A stretch of 64,000 bases of DNA from Rhizophagus irregularis (Eukaryota; Glomeromycota; Glomeromycetes; Glomerales; Glomeraceae). The notes beneath the pieces are model-generated. The model did not search any database, was not told the DNA's origin, and saw only the letters and a program-made list of their open reading frames with translations. The position numbers and the translations under genes are program-made. Positions 47,726-60,852 of the stretch are shown here, in pieces; position 1 is the stretch's first letter; each line of letters opens with the position of its first letter. The stretch lies in the NCBI RefSeq assembly GCF_026210795.1, contig NC_089434.1, positions 5,580,001 to 5,644,000 of the forward strand, read 5' to 3'.

Positions 47726-49715
47726 CAAGCTCTTCATTCGTGAGTTTCCTCTGGTAAGAAACTGTATAAGGATGTTATTGGTGATTAATTAAGAATTCTA
47801 ATCATTTTAATACGTATTTTTTTTTTATTATTTTTATGTTTACAGACTCAGGTCAGAGTATCAAATAATCGCACTTGAATGACTTTTTTTTCGAAATGCA
47901 ACTGTAAACCTTTATCTTCTATCTTCTTTCTTTTCTCTTTTTAACTTGCTCACAATTCTGTTCTAATATTCCAACACATTATTATTTATACTAGACAATC
48001 ATCATTGTAGAAGTTATTTCTCACCTTTCCTCTCCTCAAATATCATCACCATCCGAATACAATTGAAAAAAACTGGATTTTTTTCTCACCAATCAACCAA
48101 ACCGCATTAAAGTTTTTCTTTTTTTAATTGAACATCTAAAAGATGTTTGATGAATTTTTAATTTGGACAAAAAAAAAGCAGTCCACTCAGATTTTTAGAA
48201 CTAAAAAAAAAAATATTCGACATTCAGCAGAAAATGTCAATCACTGCTCAAATAATTAAGGTCATTAGGCTCACTTGTGAGCCTTACTAAGAAAAAAAAA
48301 TTCTATTTCCTCGTTTTATTTTTATTCTTCGCTTTCCCCTTTATTCGTCGTAAAAAAAATTATTTTTTTCGTATATTCCTTTAAAATTACCCGCGATTTG
48401 TACTTTTTCTTTAAGCTTACCCAAAATAAAATATGATTGAAAATAATTTAAATTTGTCAGTGACATTATTTAAAAGTGTATGTGATGTGTGAATATTTGC
48501 TGATTATTCTATGTAAATCCTATTTGTCGTCTATTATTTTCCAAGTCCCCACGAATTATATGTTTTGATTAGCCTCTCCCTTAATGGATTATTGTTAAAT
48601 GTATTTTAACTAAAAAAAGGTGTGATCACATGGACTCGGTGGTTGGTTAATCTTAATTCCGAGTGCATATTAAGCAATTTCATACCAATCCTAAAAACAT
48701 CAATACGACCAAAAACAAGTTTCTAATTTGGGACGAACCTGTCGTACAAAATATTTGTCTTATATTCATTTCAATTTTTGCTTCAAATTCTTCTGGTAAG
48801 AAAAAAGACGGAATTCATGTTGACTGTATCTAAATACTTTTAATAATTCGACTATTATATACTATTATGAGATTCAAGATAGACTCACATATATGCAAAA
48901 TTTATTATAAAAGGAAGTTAAATTATGGGAAATCATTTTAATTGAACCTTGTCTACGATTTTTTGTGCTGGAATGAAAACAAGTATTTGTTTTATAGGTA
49001 AAGTGTAATTTTTTCATTGTCACTTTTAATTAATGGACCATTTTGAGCTCATTATATTAATATATTATGGTTAACCTTTAGGTATATTAAAATTATTAAG
49101 TTTCGTTTAACTGACATCTAGGAGTTATGTGATGTACCTTTTAAACTTTGATGATGAATCCTTTTTTTCTCATCAATTTTTGAGAATTATGAATAATCTT
49201 TTTTTTCTTCTTCTTTACAATGTAAAGCTGGTATGTATACTTTTTTTTATAATTTCTTATAAATTTTTTAAAAAGATTTTTTGCGAATCATGGATTAACA
49301 TTTAAAGTTCACTTATTTCTTATTTCTTTTTTTTTTTTATAGTAAACACCATAACAACATTGGTGTTTGACCATTTGTTTACAGGTTCGTTTATTTTTAT
49401 TTAAAACAACTTCCTTTGTAAAGATTAACTTAATAACCTTAGCACAAAATTCTGATGAAATAGAAATTGGACATCTCGTTCGAAGCGTATTTTGAGATTA
49501 CGAGAAGACAACGAACGCAAGCTCTTAAGGACTTTCTTAAATTTCTCCGGTAAGAAAAAAAGATAGTCATTGCTAATTATAAGTTTATACTTCTAATAGT
49601 TTCGACTAACATTTTTTTTTTTTCCTTAATATTACAAGCTCGATCCAGAGCACAAATATTATCCAAATCAATTGAAGTCGAACAACCCGGACAGCCTGAA
49701 CCAAATTCGGATTAA
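47726..49715 (+). other. possible short spliced transcripts sharing an exon-end motif
   Basis: Two places show CAAGCTCTT, a short spacer and a pyrimidine-rich TTYCTCYGGTAAGAAA donor, followed by an intron of about 90 bp with a T-rich tract and ACAG/CAAG acceptor: 47726-47761 with acceptor at 47845, and 49518-49557 with acceptor at 49638. The second exons are alike (ACTCAGGTCAGAGTATCAAA and CTCGATCCAGAGCACAAATA). At the second site one frame is open through both exons from 49459 to the TAA at 49713-49715, a basic then acidic peptide of about 55 residues (KRILRLREDNERKLLRTF, then EVEQPGQPEPNSD), but it lacks its own ATG. Small coding genes or non-coding RNAs are both possible. Confidence 0.25.
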
Positions 49716-51464
49716 ATGAAAGGGAAAAGGAAAAAATTTCAATTGGACATCTGAAAATAATGATGTTTGATTCCAACTGGATAACGAATGTTTCGTTGAG
49801 AATTGGTCGTGAAAATACGAATTAAAGAAACCTTGTAATTATATGTGTTAACTATTTTTATCATTTGTGCCTATTGTTATTTAAAACTAATATTTTTAAT
49901 TTTTTCTTTTCTTTTCTTTTTTTTTTTGTAACATAACATATAGGAACTTTACTTTTTTTTAATAATTGATGGTAGAAGCAGTTCAGAATAAGAAGATAAT
50001 GATGATGAGGGGTTAGATAAATTGTTAAAAGAAGGACTAGATGAAATAATGACGATAAAATTCTAAAGTCAAATGGAAAGAACCCATCTATTTTAACGGT
50101 TATTTTTTTTTCTTAATAAAAAAAAAAGAAGAAAAAATTTTGAGATTTACAAAAAATCAAAATATTGAAACATTCGGAACTACTTTGGTAAGAATTAAAT
50201 TTACATGTATCGTCATACGCTACTCAACTATTGTACTGAATATAAATTATTTTTTTCCCTTTATTCGCGTTGACTATGGATTTAGTATTCGGATCTTTCA
50301 TATTTTCTTTAGGAATAGTTGCTACAAGATCATTTATGAAACTCGACAACGCTTCAAATTTTTTTGAAAAAATAATTTTTTAGATAAAAAATAAATTAGG
50401 TTACTACTCATATACTCATAGTATACACAAGAAATTATTGGTGTTGTTATATCATTGAAAGAAACCATTATAATAATTAATATATTTTCTTTTTTAGTCG
50501 GTATATATTGTAGCATTATTCTTCGGCAAGCAAAATTTATAATAACACTGGAACTTTTATTTTAGGATTTATAAGTATATTGAACTAAATGTCCTTTATT
50601 AATTTTTATTAATCTATAATTTATATCTAATATAAATATAGAAAACGAGTAGACGAGAATAAGGATAAGATGAAAATGAAGAAAGACGTACGATGAAAAA
50701 GAATTAGAGATTAATTATTAAGAAAAATTCTGAAAATTGAATAATTTTTTCCTAGTATTTTTACTTGATAAGAATTAAAATTTTTTGTTTTTTTTTTAAA
50801 AAAAATAACAAATTACTTAATGAATTTGGTATCTGATCTTTTGTATTTTTCTTCAAATTTTTAGCGCGAGTTACTAATTTTTGGGGTATGTCATAAGTTA
50901 TTTCGTTCTTTTCTCGATGATTTCGAATTATATTTTAAAATTTTTTTTTTTAATTTTCTTCAATAGAATATTTATTCGTGTTATATATAGGATATTGTAC
51001 ACCAACTTGGATTGTGAAATATTCAATCAAGGAAGAAATTAAAGGTTCTTCATTTTTATTTTTATCTTGATTTTTTCTTTGTGAATTAGAAATGATAATA
51101 ATTTCATCAATAAAGAGTTTAAACAATCAAAGATTTTAACAAATTAATATTTTACCACTAGATCCATATTAATATATTCATAAAAAAAAATCAGTGATAT
51201 TACTTTACTGTATTTTCTCGTATTTTTCTCGTATGAAAGACCGTTAAAAATTATACCTTTTTATTATTTTCATCGGAAATATCGATAGTGTTGTTTCTAA
51301 ATTTGTTATCGATATTTTAGATAAATTCTTGTAAGAACTTAGGCATTTAGCCGGCAATTACTCATAATGAATAAATCAGTATGGAAGGCATAGGAAAAAG
51401 ATTATGGTGCAATAAAAATATGAAATTTTTGTACCGTATTTATTATATTTGATTGGAAATCGCA
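49716..51464. other. AT-rich intergenic DNA 3' of the kinase-like gene
   Basis: No supported gene. Several T-runs and GAAGAAG-type purine tracts are present. The short frames near 50140 and 50334 have no recognisable domain. Confidence 0.35.
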
Positions 51465-53684
51465 CTAATCATGTGAACATGTGATGACTTCACTTAACCA
51501 TTCATGTCTTAATGCCATTTCCGCGGTGAAATTATCATCTTTTGCAGATTCAAGTAATAGATTTTTAAATTGAATAAAACTTTTAGAATAATTATTAAAA
51601 TATTGATCTGTACCTTTTAATTCATCCATAAGAGTTCCAACTTGATAAATATCATAACAAGCGAGATATGGTTTACCAATAACAGCTTGTTCAGGCCATC
51701 TATTCCAAAGAGAAAATTGTAAAATTTCATTAACAGGACCTCCTAATTCTAAATCAATTATTAACCAATCACCATTATCTTGTCTTAAAATATTTCCCCA
51801 ATAAATATCTCTATGAGTCCAATTAACTTGATGCATTTCTTTAAGAACTTGTAAAATAGTTTTAATCATTGATTTAACTTCCAATTCATTCTTTGGATAA
51901 TAATAATATCCTACAGGATGTAAAAAAATTTTACAAGAACCATCTTTAGTTAAAATTGGATAACTAAGATTACCTTCTAAATCAATACAATGAATTAAAT
52001 TTTTAATATGAGAAGTTTCCAAATAAATTTTTCTTATAGTATCATAATTAAAATTTTCTTTCATTTTTTGTGTTGATAAAGATTTTTTTACCAAATTTCC
52101 CATAAATTCTATAGTCGTTCCACCATCACGATTTATTGTTAAATATAAAGGATGAGTGGATTTATTTATCTTAAATTGTACCCAATTACGTTTTATTGAA
52201 TCCAAAACATTATAAATATTAATAACAGTACGAATCATTCTTAATCTATCCAAGATCCTATCCAAATCAAAATCTTGAGATATTGATATAATCTGGTATT
52301 TTAATGGATCAAAAACATACCATCTTAAAATTGGACCTTTTGATATATAAACAAATTTAAAAGGTAAATTTGAATAATAAATATCTTTCCAATGAGTTTT
52401 ATCAATAATATTTTGAATACCAACATTCCATTCAACATTTTCGGGTAATTCAATACCATGAATTATTAAATGATCATTAATCCAACACATCCAATCAGGT
52501 CTTAAAAGATCTTCCTTTGATTGAATAAAATTACGTGCCATATAAATCCATTGTGATTTTTGAGATTGTAAACAACTTAAAGTTCCTTGAATTAATGCAT
52601 CAATAATTAAATTATAACAAATTAAATTATTTTCTTGACAAGGTGAATTGGAATTATATGGATATGTCAAAGCATTAATAAATGGCAATGAAATAGGTGA
52701 AGATGGAATAATATTTCCAAATTCTCTAAAACATTGTTCTTGAGGTATGACATATGAATATATATTGGAATTTTCTTGATTATTTAAAAGACAAAATGAT
52801 GGAACAAATACTCTCATTGGTAATGGAGTCAAAAGGAATCTTTTTAATTCATATATGGAAGGAACTTTAAGTAATTTTCTTGTAATAAGTTGTTGAAATA
52901 AATCCTTTTTGTTGAAGAAATTTTCCTAATTATAATATATAATTAATTATTACATATGGAATTTATGTATATATATATAATTTATGTATAATTTTTATAT
53001 AATTTTTTAACTTACTTTTGGTATATTATTATTTCTTAATTCAAAACTATTAAATTTTAATAATAATTCTAAAAAAAAAAATTATTTAAAACAATTATAT
53101 TATAATTATTATGGATTAAGTAATTTAATTACCTTCAGGTTCATAATAATTCTCATTTTTATAATATCCTAAAAATATCTCAAAGTTTGTAAATAAAAAA
53201 TTTCAATTTTAAATTTTTTTGTAAATTTTTCTTACCATGTAAACGTAAAATTTCGGCTTCTAAATGTAAAATTAATAATCCTGAAATACCCATTTTAAAG
53301 AAATCATTTCTTGTCATTTTCAAAAAAGTTTTCCCATCAATTTGTTTTAATCTAAATTTATATTCGGATTCTTTATTAAATAAATCTTTTCGACAATAAC
53401 CTTCAACGCTAAACATAACTTTTAAATGATAAATGAGTTTTTGAACATCCCATTTTTTAATTATATCAAGATTAATTGTTGGAAAATTTAAAATATTCCA
53501 ATATTCACGTTTTACTTGAGAAATTGATTTATTATTTTCAACTTTTTTTTTTAACAAAAAATAATTTTTTATGATTAAAAATTTTTATTTTAATATTATC
53601 GTTTATAAAAAATAAAATATTTTATTATTTTAACTTACGTAATTTTTTGTTCAAGTTTCTTTTTTTATTATTATTTCTTGTCAT
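51465..53684 (-). CDS. SAM-like domain plus atypical protein kinase-like protein
   Basis: Five exons (53684-53639, 53541-53236, 53168-53133, 53068-53016, 52925-51465) join exactly in frame to 634 codons (633 residues). Donors are GTAAGT, GTAAGA, GTAATT and GTAAGT. Residues about 40-115 look like a SAM-type helical domain (WDVQKLIYHLK, FRLKQIDGKTFLKMTRNDFF, ILHLEAEILRLHG). The large last exon encodes a long alpha/beta region and a C-terminal kinase-like lobe with VLKEMHQVNWTHRDIYWGNI and WLIIDLELGG. The catalytic Asp of HRD and the following Asn are present, and the metal-binding motif is DLE instead of DFG. HRDIxWxN is typical of the atypical kinases found with crinkler-type proteins in Rhizophagus, from memory. 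A clear ATP-binding lysine motif is not visible, so activity is uncertain. The ATG at 53684 follows from exon 1; the first ATG of the last exon lies too far inside. Confidence 0.78.
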
Positions 53685-55234
53685 GATATTTATTATTTTA
53701 CCAAAGAATTTTTTAGATAAAAATTTGGTTTTTTTTATTATTTAGAAAGTTTTGTTTTTTAGATAAATTTGTAAATAATAAAAAAACCACATTTTGTGTA
53801 CTTATTTATATATTCTTAAATCGTCATAAACATTTGAAAATTTCGTATTAATTTCGTAAGAAAAAAAAAAATTTAATATACCGCAAATTTTTATATTCAG
53901 TATTTTAACAATAAATGCCGCGTGATTCATTGTAAATTGTGCGTTGTTGTTACCTTTGCCAAGCAACCAAGCAATATGGCTTGAAAAAAATAAAATAAAA
54001 TAAATCCAAGCGCGGATTAAAAAATTTGCGCATTGCGCAGCAAATCGTAAAGAGAAGAAGTTTTTAAATGATTCAATATACCTCGATAGTCTTGAAAGGT
54101 GGAAAGGTTCTTTAATTGCCATTTTAATTGTTACTTCGCGTAACTTGCGATTATAAGTTAGAAAAAAAAATTTATCATTTTACGCTTTTATTAAATTTTC
54201 GGGTAGGTCGATTGGCTGCGCCACCGCATTAATTTTGATTTTTTACTCTGTTTGGTATTAAATTTTCGGATAGGTCGATCGGCTGCGCCACTGCATTAAT
54301 TTTGATTTTACAATTAAAACATTTGCTTGCAAAAAAAAATCAACATATGAAGAGAGTAGAAAATTTATGAGGCTAAGAAAAAAAAAATGGTACAAAAAAT
54401 TTGCAACAATTTGATTTGAGAATTTTTAAATAGAAAAAAAGATAAGAAAATAGATGAACAAGCAGGAAAAAAAAGATGACAAATATAGTTTCTAAATATT
54501 TAGTAATTGATGAAATTGAATTAATTAATTATTAATTTATTTTATTTGTTTTATGTTATTATCTATTTTTTTTTATTATTATTATTTTGAAATAAAAAAG
54601 TTAATAAACAAATAAGCCATAAAAATTGACGAATCAGATATTGTGCACGCTAACAAGAAAAATCAGGTGATTTTTTTTAAAAAATGAGATCACAAGTATG
54701 AAGCTTATACGGCTGACGAGTAATGTACTGCTATCTATCTATGGTTTTTTTTTGCTTCCAAAATATGCCAGCATCTTTTAAAAAAGTTTGAATGCTCATT
54801 TTTGGTTATTTTGTACTTATTTTTTTCGTAAAACCTACTTCCATATTTAACGAATTAAGAGATATACCTTTACACGACGAGCTCATATACTGCAATTTAA
54901 TTGGGTTTCTCTTAAAAAAGATTCTAACACAGCGGGCATAAGCAGTACATGAACCCAGTCCCCCTTTTCCACAAATATTAAAAAAATGGCTTATCATTTT
55001 ATATGCTATATAAACAGGTTGGCTTACACCCTAAATATTAAAAGATTCGAAAAATAAAATTAAAAAAATTTGTATTTCCTATTAACATATTCTAATCTTT
55101 TTGTAAATCCTTCTTTTCCTGGTAAGATTTATGTTGTTTATAATTAATTTTGATTTATTATTTGATTATTGGTTGAAATCAAAATAAATATTATAAGTAT
55201 TATTATACGATAGAATATTATAATAGAAATTAAT
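53685..55234. other. intergenic region between kinase-like gene and EED side
   Basis: No supported gene. An open frame at 53802-54122 (minus) covers GCGCATTGCGCAG-type sequence, and one at 54806-54997 (minus) has no start context or domain. Both are more likely repeat DNA or 5' flank. Confidence 0.35.
54190..54313. repeat. direct duplication, 67-bp period
   Basis: ATTAAATTTTCGGGTAGGTC and the following GGCTGCGCCACCGCATTAAT (54190-54242) recur at 54257-54313 with three or four substitutions. Confidence 0.75.
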
Positions 55235-55420
55235 AGTGTCCCGGACATGTCCGCGCTCTGTCCGTACTCTTCTGTAACTTAAAAAACTCTAAAAACTCTA
55301 CAAAAATTATATATATTTATGCATAATTGGATGCTAAACATTTTTGCTAAGTATCGAACAAGGTTATCATAGTAAAATTTTGAGGGGTTATCATTTCGGA
55401 CATTGTCCCGTGACAACACT
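55235..55420. mobile_element. possible small MITE with AGTGTCCCGGACATGTCCG-like ends
   Basis: The left end AGTGTCCCGGACATGTCCG and the reverse complement of the right end (AGTGTTGTCACGGGACAATG, then TCCG) resemble each other, with a gap. No target duplication found. The 186-bp span is otherwise AT-rich. Confidence 0.35.
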
Positions 55421-55984
55421 TCCAGGTATAGTGATCGTAAATCTTTATTCTAAATAGTCACTTTTTAATTTCATTTTAAGCTCTTTTTTTTTTACTTTTA
55501 TTTAAGTTAGGACAAAATGTGTTAAGACCGAAGACAGAATTAAGAAAGGAAAGGAATTAGAAAGAAAAGATTAGTCTCGTGTCCTATTATCGTCAAATGC
55601 AAGATATGGATTCTACAGAATACGGATCACAATAAAAGATGATTTCAAAAGTGATCCGTAACATATTTAATTTTAATATTTTAAATTGTTTTATTATATT
55701 ATTTATTTAGAGTCCATTCTTCTTTACCGAGAAGTGGACTCATATTTTAACGATATCCAATATAGCAAAATTTAAAAGAATTCCATGTCAAAGGAATAAA
55801 TTTAGATCTCTGGATTCTCCGCCCAAATCTTATTAAGCTGGTGCAGAAACATTAAATTAATTCTTGATAGTTGTCATTATCTAGAGAATATTAAAATTTT
55901 TTATGAAAATCAATTAATACGAAAAACCATTTCTATTCACCATTTCACCATATTATGTTTCTATTCACGAAAAAATTTTAAAAT

Positions 55985-56123
55985 AAAGTATTGCCTTAGT
56001 AATAAACACCCCAAAAATAAGCACCCTGGCCAGAATTATGGCGATTTTGGCCAGAATTATGAGGAACTTGGCCGGCATTAAGTGCAAAAAATGGGGTGCT
56101 TATATACCGCAAAAATACGGTAA
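55985..56123. mobile_element. small MITE with CCGTATTTTTGCGGTATA-type terminus
   Basis: The right end in reverse complement reads CCGTATTTTTGCGGTATATA, then AGCACCCC; the left end (AAGTATTGCC...AAACACCCC) is a decayed version. The middle has repeated GGCCAGAATTATG units, a phrase also seen at 6.3 kb and, as GGCCAAAATTAT, at 63.8 kb. Confidence 0.5.
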
Positions 56124-58868
56124 TTAAATTCGCAAAACAAGTACGTAACATAAATGGGAAAAAGTATCTCATATGGTATTAACCGGATGGCGCAAAATTC
56201 AAAAAAAAAATTCAAAAAATTTTATAACTTCAGCAAAATTTTTCATTAATTCTCGAAATGGGGCATGTACATAGTATGATAAGTAGAGGACAAGAATACT
56301 TTACGTTTATTATATTGATTATACAAGTTTATATCGAGATATACGAATTATAATTTTATCCCAATTGCATTAGTATCAATATTTTAATGCTATCCGGAAT
56401 TAAATTTGTCATAAAAAATTTTTATTTACATGGTAATTTAAAAAAAAATCTTAATCATATAAATTTTAAACATAGAAATCTTAAATTTTAAATACATTAA
56501 ATACATAAATAAAAAAAACTTTTTTTAAAAAATACCGAGATATTTCCTTTTTTTTTAATTCTACAATTAAGCAGAATTGTTTCATTACTTCCAGTAGCGC
56601 TCTCTTTGATTATTAACCAAAAAAGCTTTTGTTGCAAAAAATATTATACCATCAAACATCATTCTTTCAGATGCCTGATTTATTGCAGGATGATCCTTCA
56701 TTCATGTCCCTTAGTTGTCTTTTAGTTAATAGAGCTTGGTGCTACCTAATCAGTGAAAATTCAATCAATGATTTAATAATTTGTTTAGGAGCAATTGAGC
56801 AAAGTAACTGATTATAAGATTCCTAACATTACCTTTAACAGTTAAATATAACTGATCTCACTTGCTCAGCTCATTGGCTCTATAGAAATTATTGGGTTCA
56901 GGAAATCTAATAAGATAGAAATAATCATGTGAATAAGACTTTTAATTTGCTGAGCCACTAATTTAATTTTCACGAACCTTTCTACGTATTCACATAGTTT
57001 CCCTCCCTATTATGACCCATAAAAAATCGATTCAAGGCGCAATACCAAGAGATTCATTACGACTATAAGAAAAAGAATAGACTTGAATAATAAATATTCA
57101 TGAATTATACTATCACATTGTTGATGAGAAGCAGAAAAAACGTACTTACGTGTTAGTTGCATCCACGAAAGAATAAAAACCATCTCCTTCTATAACAATG
57201 TGTACTCCAGCTCAACCGTCGAACCTGTAATTATAATTAAAAAAAAGTTCAGTACGTTAGTCGAATATTAGAAATATAAATTTATGGTACATATGTTTTT
57301 TAGTTTTTCTTACCAGAGGAAGCTCTCAAGAGCTTGTGGAAAAATTAAGGAATTCGGAGTTCATTTTATCTAAAAAAAAATCATCTTTTTTTTTTCGTAG
57401 GACAACGCCGGCTTTCGGTAGTAAGCCTCCAAAAGAATACATATTAATTTTTGAAACTTGTTTTTAACGATAAGCTAAGAAGAAACAAATAAGGCCGTTT
57501 ATGACCGATGATATTGTAGTGCCAAAGGTAGAAATAATGACATTTTTTCGCGGATCCTAAGCTGCATAATTTCTTTAGATATCAATCCAATCATTATCTA
57601 AAAATAGATAACAATAAAAAAACTCTCCAACCCAAATTATATCATTAATAGCAATTTTATTCTTTTGTTCGCTGGCGATCTGTTTTCACATGATTAATGT
57701 CATTGAAAATTATTAACTGCGGTTATAATGATTTTCGCGTAATTTACCATTTATAATGTTGCTATTTATTCTATATTGTTTCACACGTTGTATTTTAAAT
57801 ATAAGTTTGAAATTTATATTCTGAATTAAGTAATCAGCCGAATGAAATCTATAGATATTTATTTAATATCGGTTTAAAAAATTTCTCTATTTATTTCTCT
57901 TTAAACCAGAATTATTTTTTTCCTCCATACGATTCGCAAAAAATTGAGAGATTATTAATAAGAAATTCTGAAACATAAAAAAGAAAGTAGCCTAAGTTTT
58001 ACTGTATCATCAATTAATATAAATATATTATCTAAAAGAGTTGCATATAACATTGCTTTATAAAATCGTATTTATGAATCGAAAAACAGCCACTAGACTT
58101 TAAGATCTGCCAATGTCAATTCTTAATTAAATATTGCTATTGTTCAGTCGATTAGGAATATGCGGGATTTTAACTGACCGATATTTTTATGAGACATCCA
58201 ATATTGAAATCAGTATTAGTAGCATTAATTCCTATTGGTCACCGCAGTATTCCTAATGACCGAACTATAACTCAATTTTTGGATAGGGGATATCGGTCTT
58301 CGACCGATATCTCTATCCCCCCAATCCAATAACTATTTAATATTGAATACTATAGATTATTTGAATATGACTGGAGAAATTGGCGTTTGGAAATACTGAA
58401 ACATGCATGCATGCATCTTTCGACACTTCATGATAAAATAAATTTAATCAACCCATTTGTAAAATTCTTACCAGCTTCTTTTGTTTTACTTTTTTAAGTC
58501 TTTACTTAAATTATTTGATAAATAATACAATAACACAATCATGTAATATAATTTGTTGGCGTAGTAAAAATCCTAAGTCCTAACCCTATTATTACATATG
58601 TATTTAACTTATTAAATAAAAATTATACAACCACCATTGTTTGCGGGAATCGATCACCAAAAAACTACCACCCTTATTTTTTCTTTGATTTTTTTTTTGT
58701 ACGTATTTTTTTGTCCATTATTGATAAATAAATTTATAAATTAGTTAAATTCTATGCGCATAAGTACTAATGAGATAAAATAACTAATACAAAAATATAC
58801 TATACAAACTGATTTGTGAGTCCAAGCTTTACTTCGCGCTTGGTTAATAATTTCAATTAAATGTCTTA
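56124..58868. other. intergenic region 3' of EED
   Basis: No gene accepted. The open frame at 56629-56811 (60 codons) has no domain. A spliced-looking unit on the minus strand is described separately under findings (57234-57336). Confidence 0.35.
58281..58320. other. strong hairpin
   Basis: GGATAGGGGATATCGGTC pairs with GACCGATATCTCTATCCCC around a TTC loop, with a single mismatch region. Just upstream (58145-58258) lies a second inverted pair, GTTCAGTCGATTAGGAATA and TATTCCTAATGACCGAAC. Together they suggest a small palindromic MITE or a structured RNA. Confidence 0.6.
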
Positions 58869-60852
58869 TTAATGATTTATGCTATTGCCATCAATCGCAT
58901 CATTTCCAATCGCTTTATTTCCAACATCTTTCCAACACCAAATCGAAGCGTCATCACAAACTGCTACAATCCATTGTCTATCTTTTGAAAAATCAACTTG
59001 TCGAATTATGCTCTCACATGATAATGATTCAAGGATAATAGGTTTCTTAATATCTGCACTTTCACTTACATGAGAACTACTTCCACTTACTAATGTATCA
59101 GTTTTATCACTAGTCTTTTTATTAGCAACGGAAGTACTGCCTTTCTTTTTTGTAGCTTTTTCCTTTTTCGTTCCCGAATACTCTGCTTTTTTCTTTTCGA
59201 TATAATAATCAATATAATGTGGAATATCCTGAAAATCCCATATATAAATTTGCCCTGCTTGATTCCCTGTCGCAAGCATTCGATAGTCATATGAAATTCC
59301 AAAGCGAAGAAACCAAATATCACAATGTTCAAATTCCATTTCACAAATTATATCAAAATTTGATTGTATCTAGAAAGTTAAACACATGAATATTAGAAAA
59401 TAAAAAAAAACCAAAAAAACAATTTTAATTTATCGGATGAAATTTATACATGTTCTTACTTTACTAGGGACAGCTGGTCCACCTACGACTACCGATGTGA
59501 CGGTAGACTTATCGAACGCCATTAATTCTACGTCAGGCTTCCACAATACAATCTTCGCATCAGCAGCACATCTCGACATTAATAAATCACCATACCATCT
59601 TACACAGTCAACAAAGTTATTGTGCAATTGTGCTGTTGAAAATATTGGATAATGCACAATTACTGGAAAAGGTGTTGTACCATGCGATGAACAACAATTT
59701 TTTTTTTTCTGGCAGTGGTGAGATGGCGACGATCTTGAATTATATGATGATTCTATTGTATTTTTAATTATTGGAGTACATAACGTCCATATTTTCACTG
59801 CGTTATCCATTCCAGAAGAAACCAAGAAATCACCAGTTAAATGCACATCCTAAAGAATTAAACTTTCATAAGCATTCATCAATAAAGAAGAATTTCTCAA
59901 TGACATATTTGGGAACATTACAATGCTTAAAACTGGTTCACGATGGCCACGATCTCCACCAAAGACCACAACAGGTTGCATAGTCTTTAAATTCCATAAG
60001 CGTATAGAAAAATCTTTACTTGCGGAGAAAAGTAGTGAAGGATCTCTTGGATGAAATTTAATTTCATTAACTTCCTGTATTAAAAAAAATTTAAATTTAA
60101 ATTTAATTATAAAAATTCATTATAAAGTTAATCATATAAATTGAATTATATCAAACTTACACCACCGTGCCCTGTAAGAGCCTATGAATATGAAATATTT
60201 AGTCATAAAACAACTAAATCAATTTGCAATATAATTTTGTTATTATACCTTTATAGCCGATCCTACACTAGTGTTTAGAATTTTAATAATTCCTGTAGCT
60301 CCAGCAACAGCAAGTAATGGCGCTCCCACGTTCGGATCAATAGACCAAGCGCAACAATAATAATTTTCTCCTTCCTACGATATAAACAAAAAAAAACTAA
60401 TAATTAATATATCAAAACCATAAAAAAAAATACACATGTAAATTCGATTTAAACAACTTACATTTTCGTCCACATAAGTTTGGAGTATGCTAAGTGCCAC
60501 TTTGTTATCGTCAAAACGGGCAATTATAATCTAAGAAATAAAAAATTATATAATAAAAAGTTAATAACGTAATTATTATAGGGTGATAAAAATGGCGCGT
60601 TTAATACATTAAACCAATATACTTACATTACGTCCACCAACAACAGCGAAAACAATGTTATTTTGTGGGTCATGGTGATTAAAACTCACGCCAAAGTAAG
60701 AAGCTTTTGCCGGATCCTTTCTTTTGCAAATGTAATTGTAACAGTATATGCGTTTGAATTGTTTTAATAAATAACAAATTTTAAATCATTTAAAAGTACT
60801 TTGTCTATACCGTCAAAGTATGTTTCAAACAGTATTTCTCTAGTTTCGACAT
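58869..60852 (-). CDS. EED: EED/ESC-type WD40 Polycomb protein (PRC2 subunit)
   Basis: Eight exons join exactly in frame: 60852-60811, 60716-60627, 60530-60462, 60374-60249, 60181-60161, 60074-59922, 59849-59460 and 59369-58869, giving 463 residues (human EED has 441). Conserved EED blocks are plain: [19 protein letters not shown] and [103 protein letters not shown] and [14 protein letters not shown] is the WD40 propeller that holds the H3K27 methyltransferase EZH2 and reads H3K27me3 through an aromatic cage. Here the cage Phe (SYFGV), Tyr (NYYCC) and Trp (DIWF) are kept, and the fourth position is Phe instead of Tyr. Two insertions, a His/Cys/Lys-rich one in exon 7 and a Lys/Ser-rich one in exon 8 (about 60 residues), are lineage-specific. 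The short first exon (14 codons) is the least certain part. Confidence 0.9.

Noticed and set aside
53802-54122. 106-codon frame on the minus strand upstream of the kinase-like gene
   Set aside because: It overlaps the likely promoter side, has no domain, and is rich in Phe/Asn/Ile as AT-rich DNA would give.
54806-54997. 63-codon cysteine-containing frame (minus)
   Set aside because: It looks like a dispersed repeat fragment, with no splice or start support.
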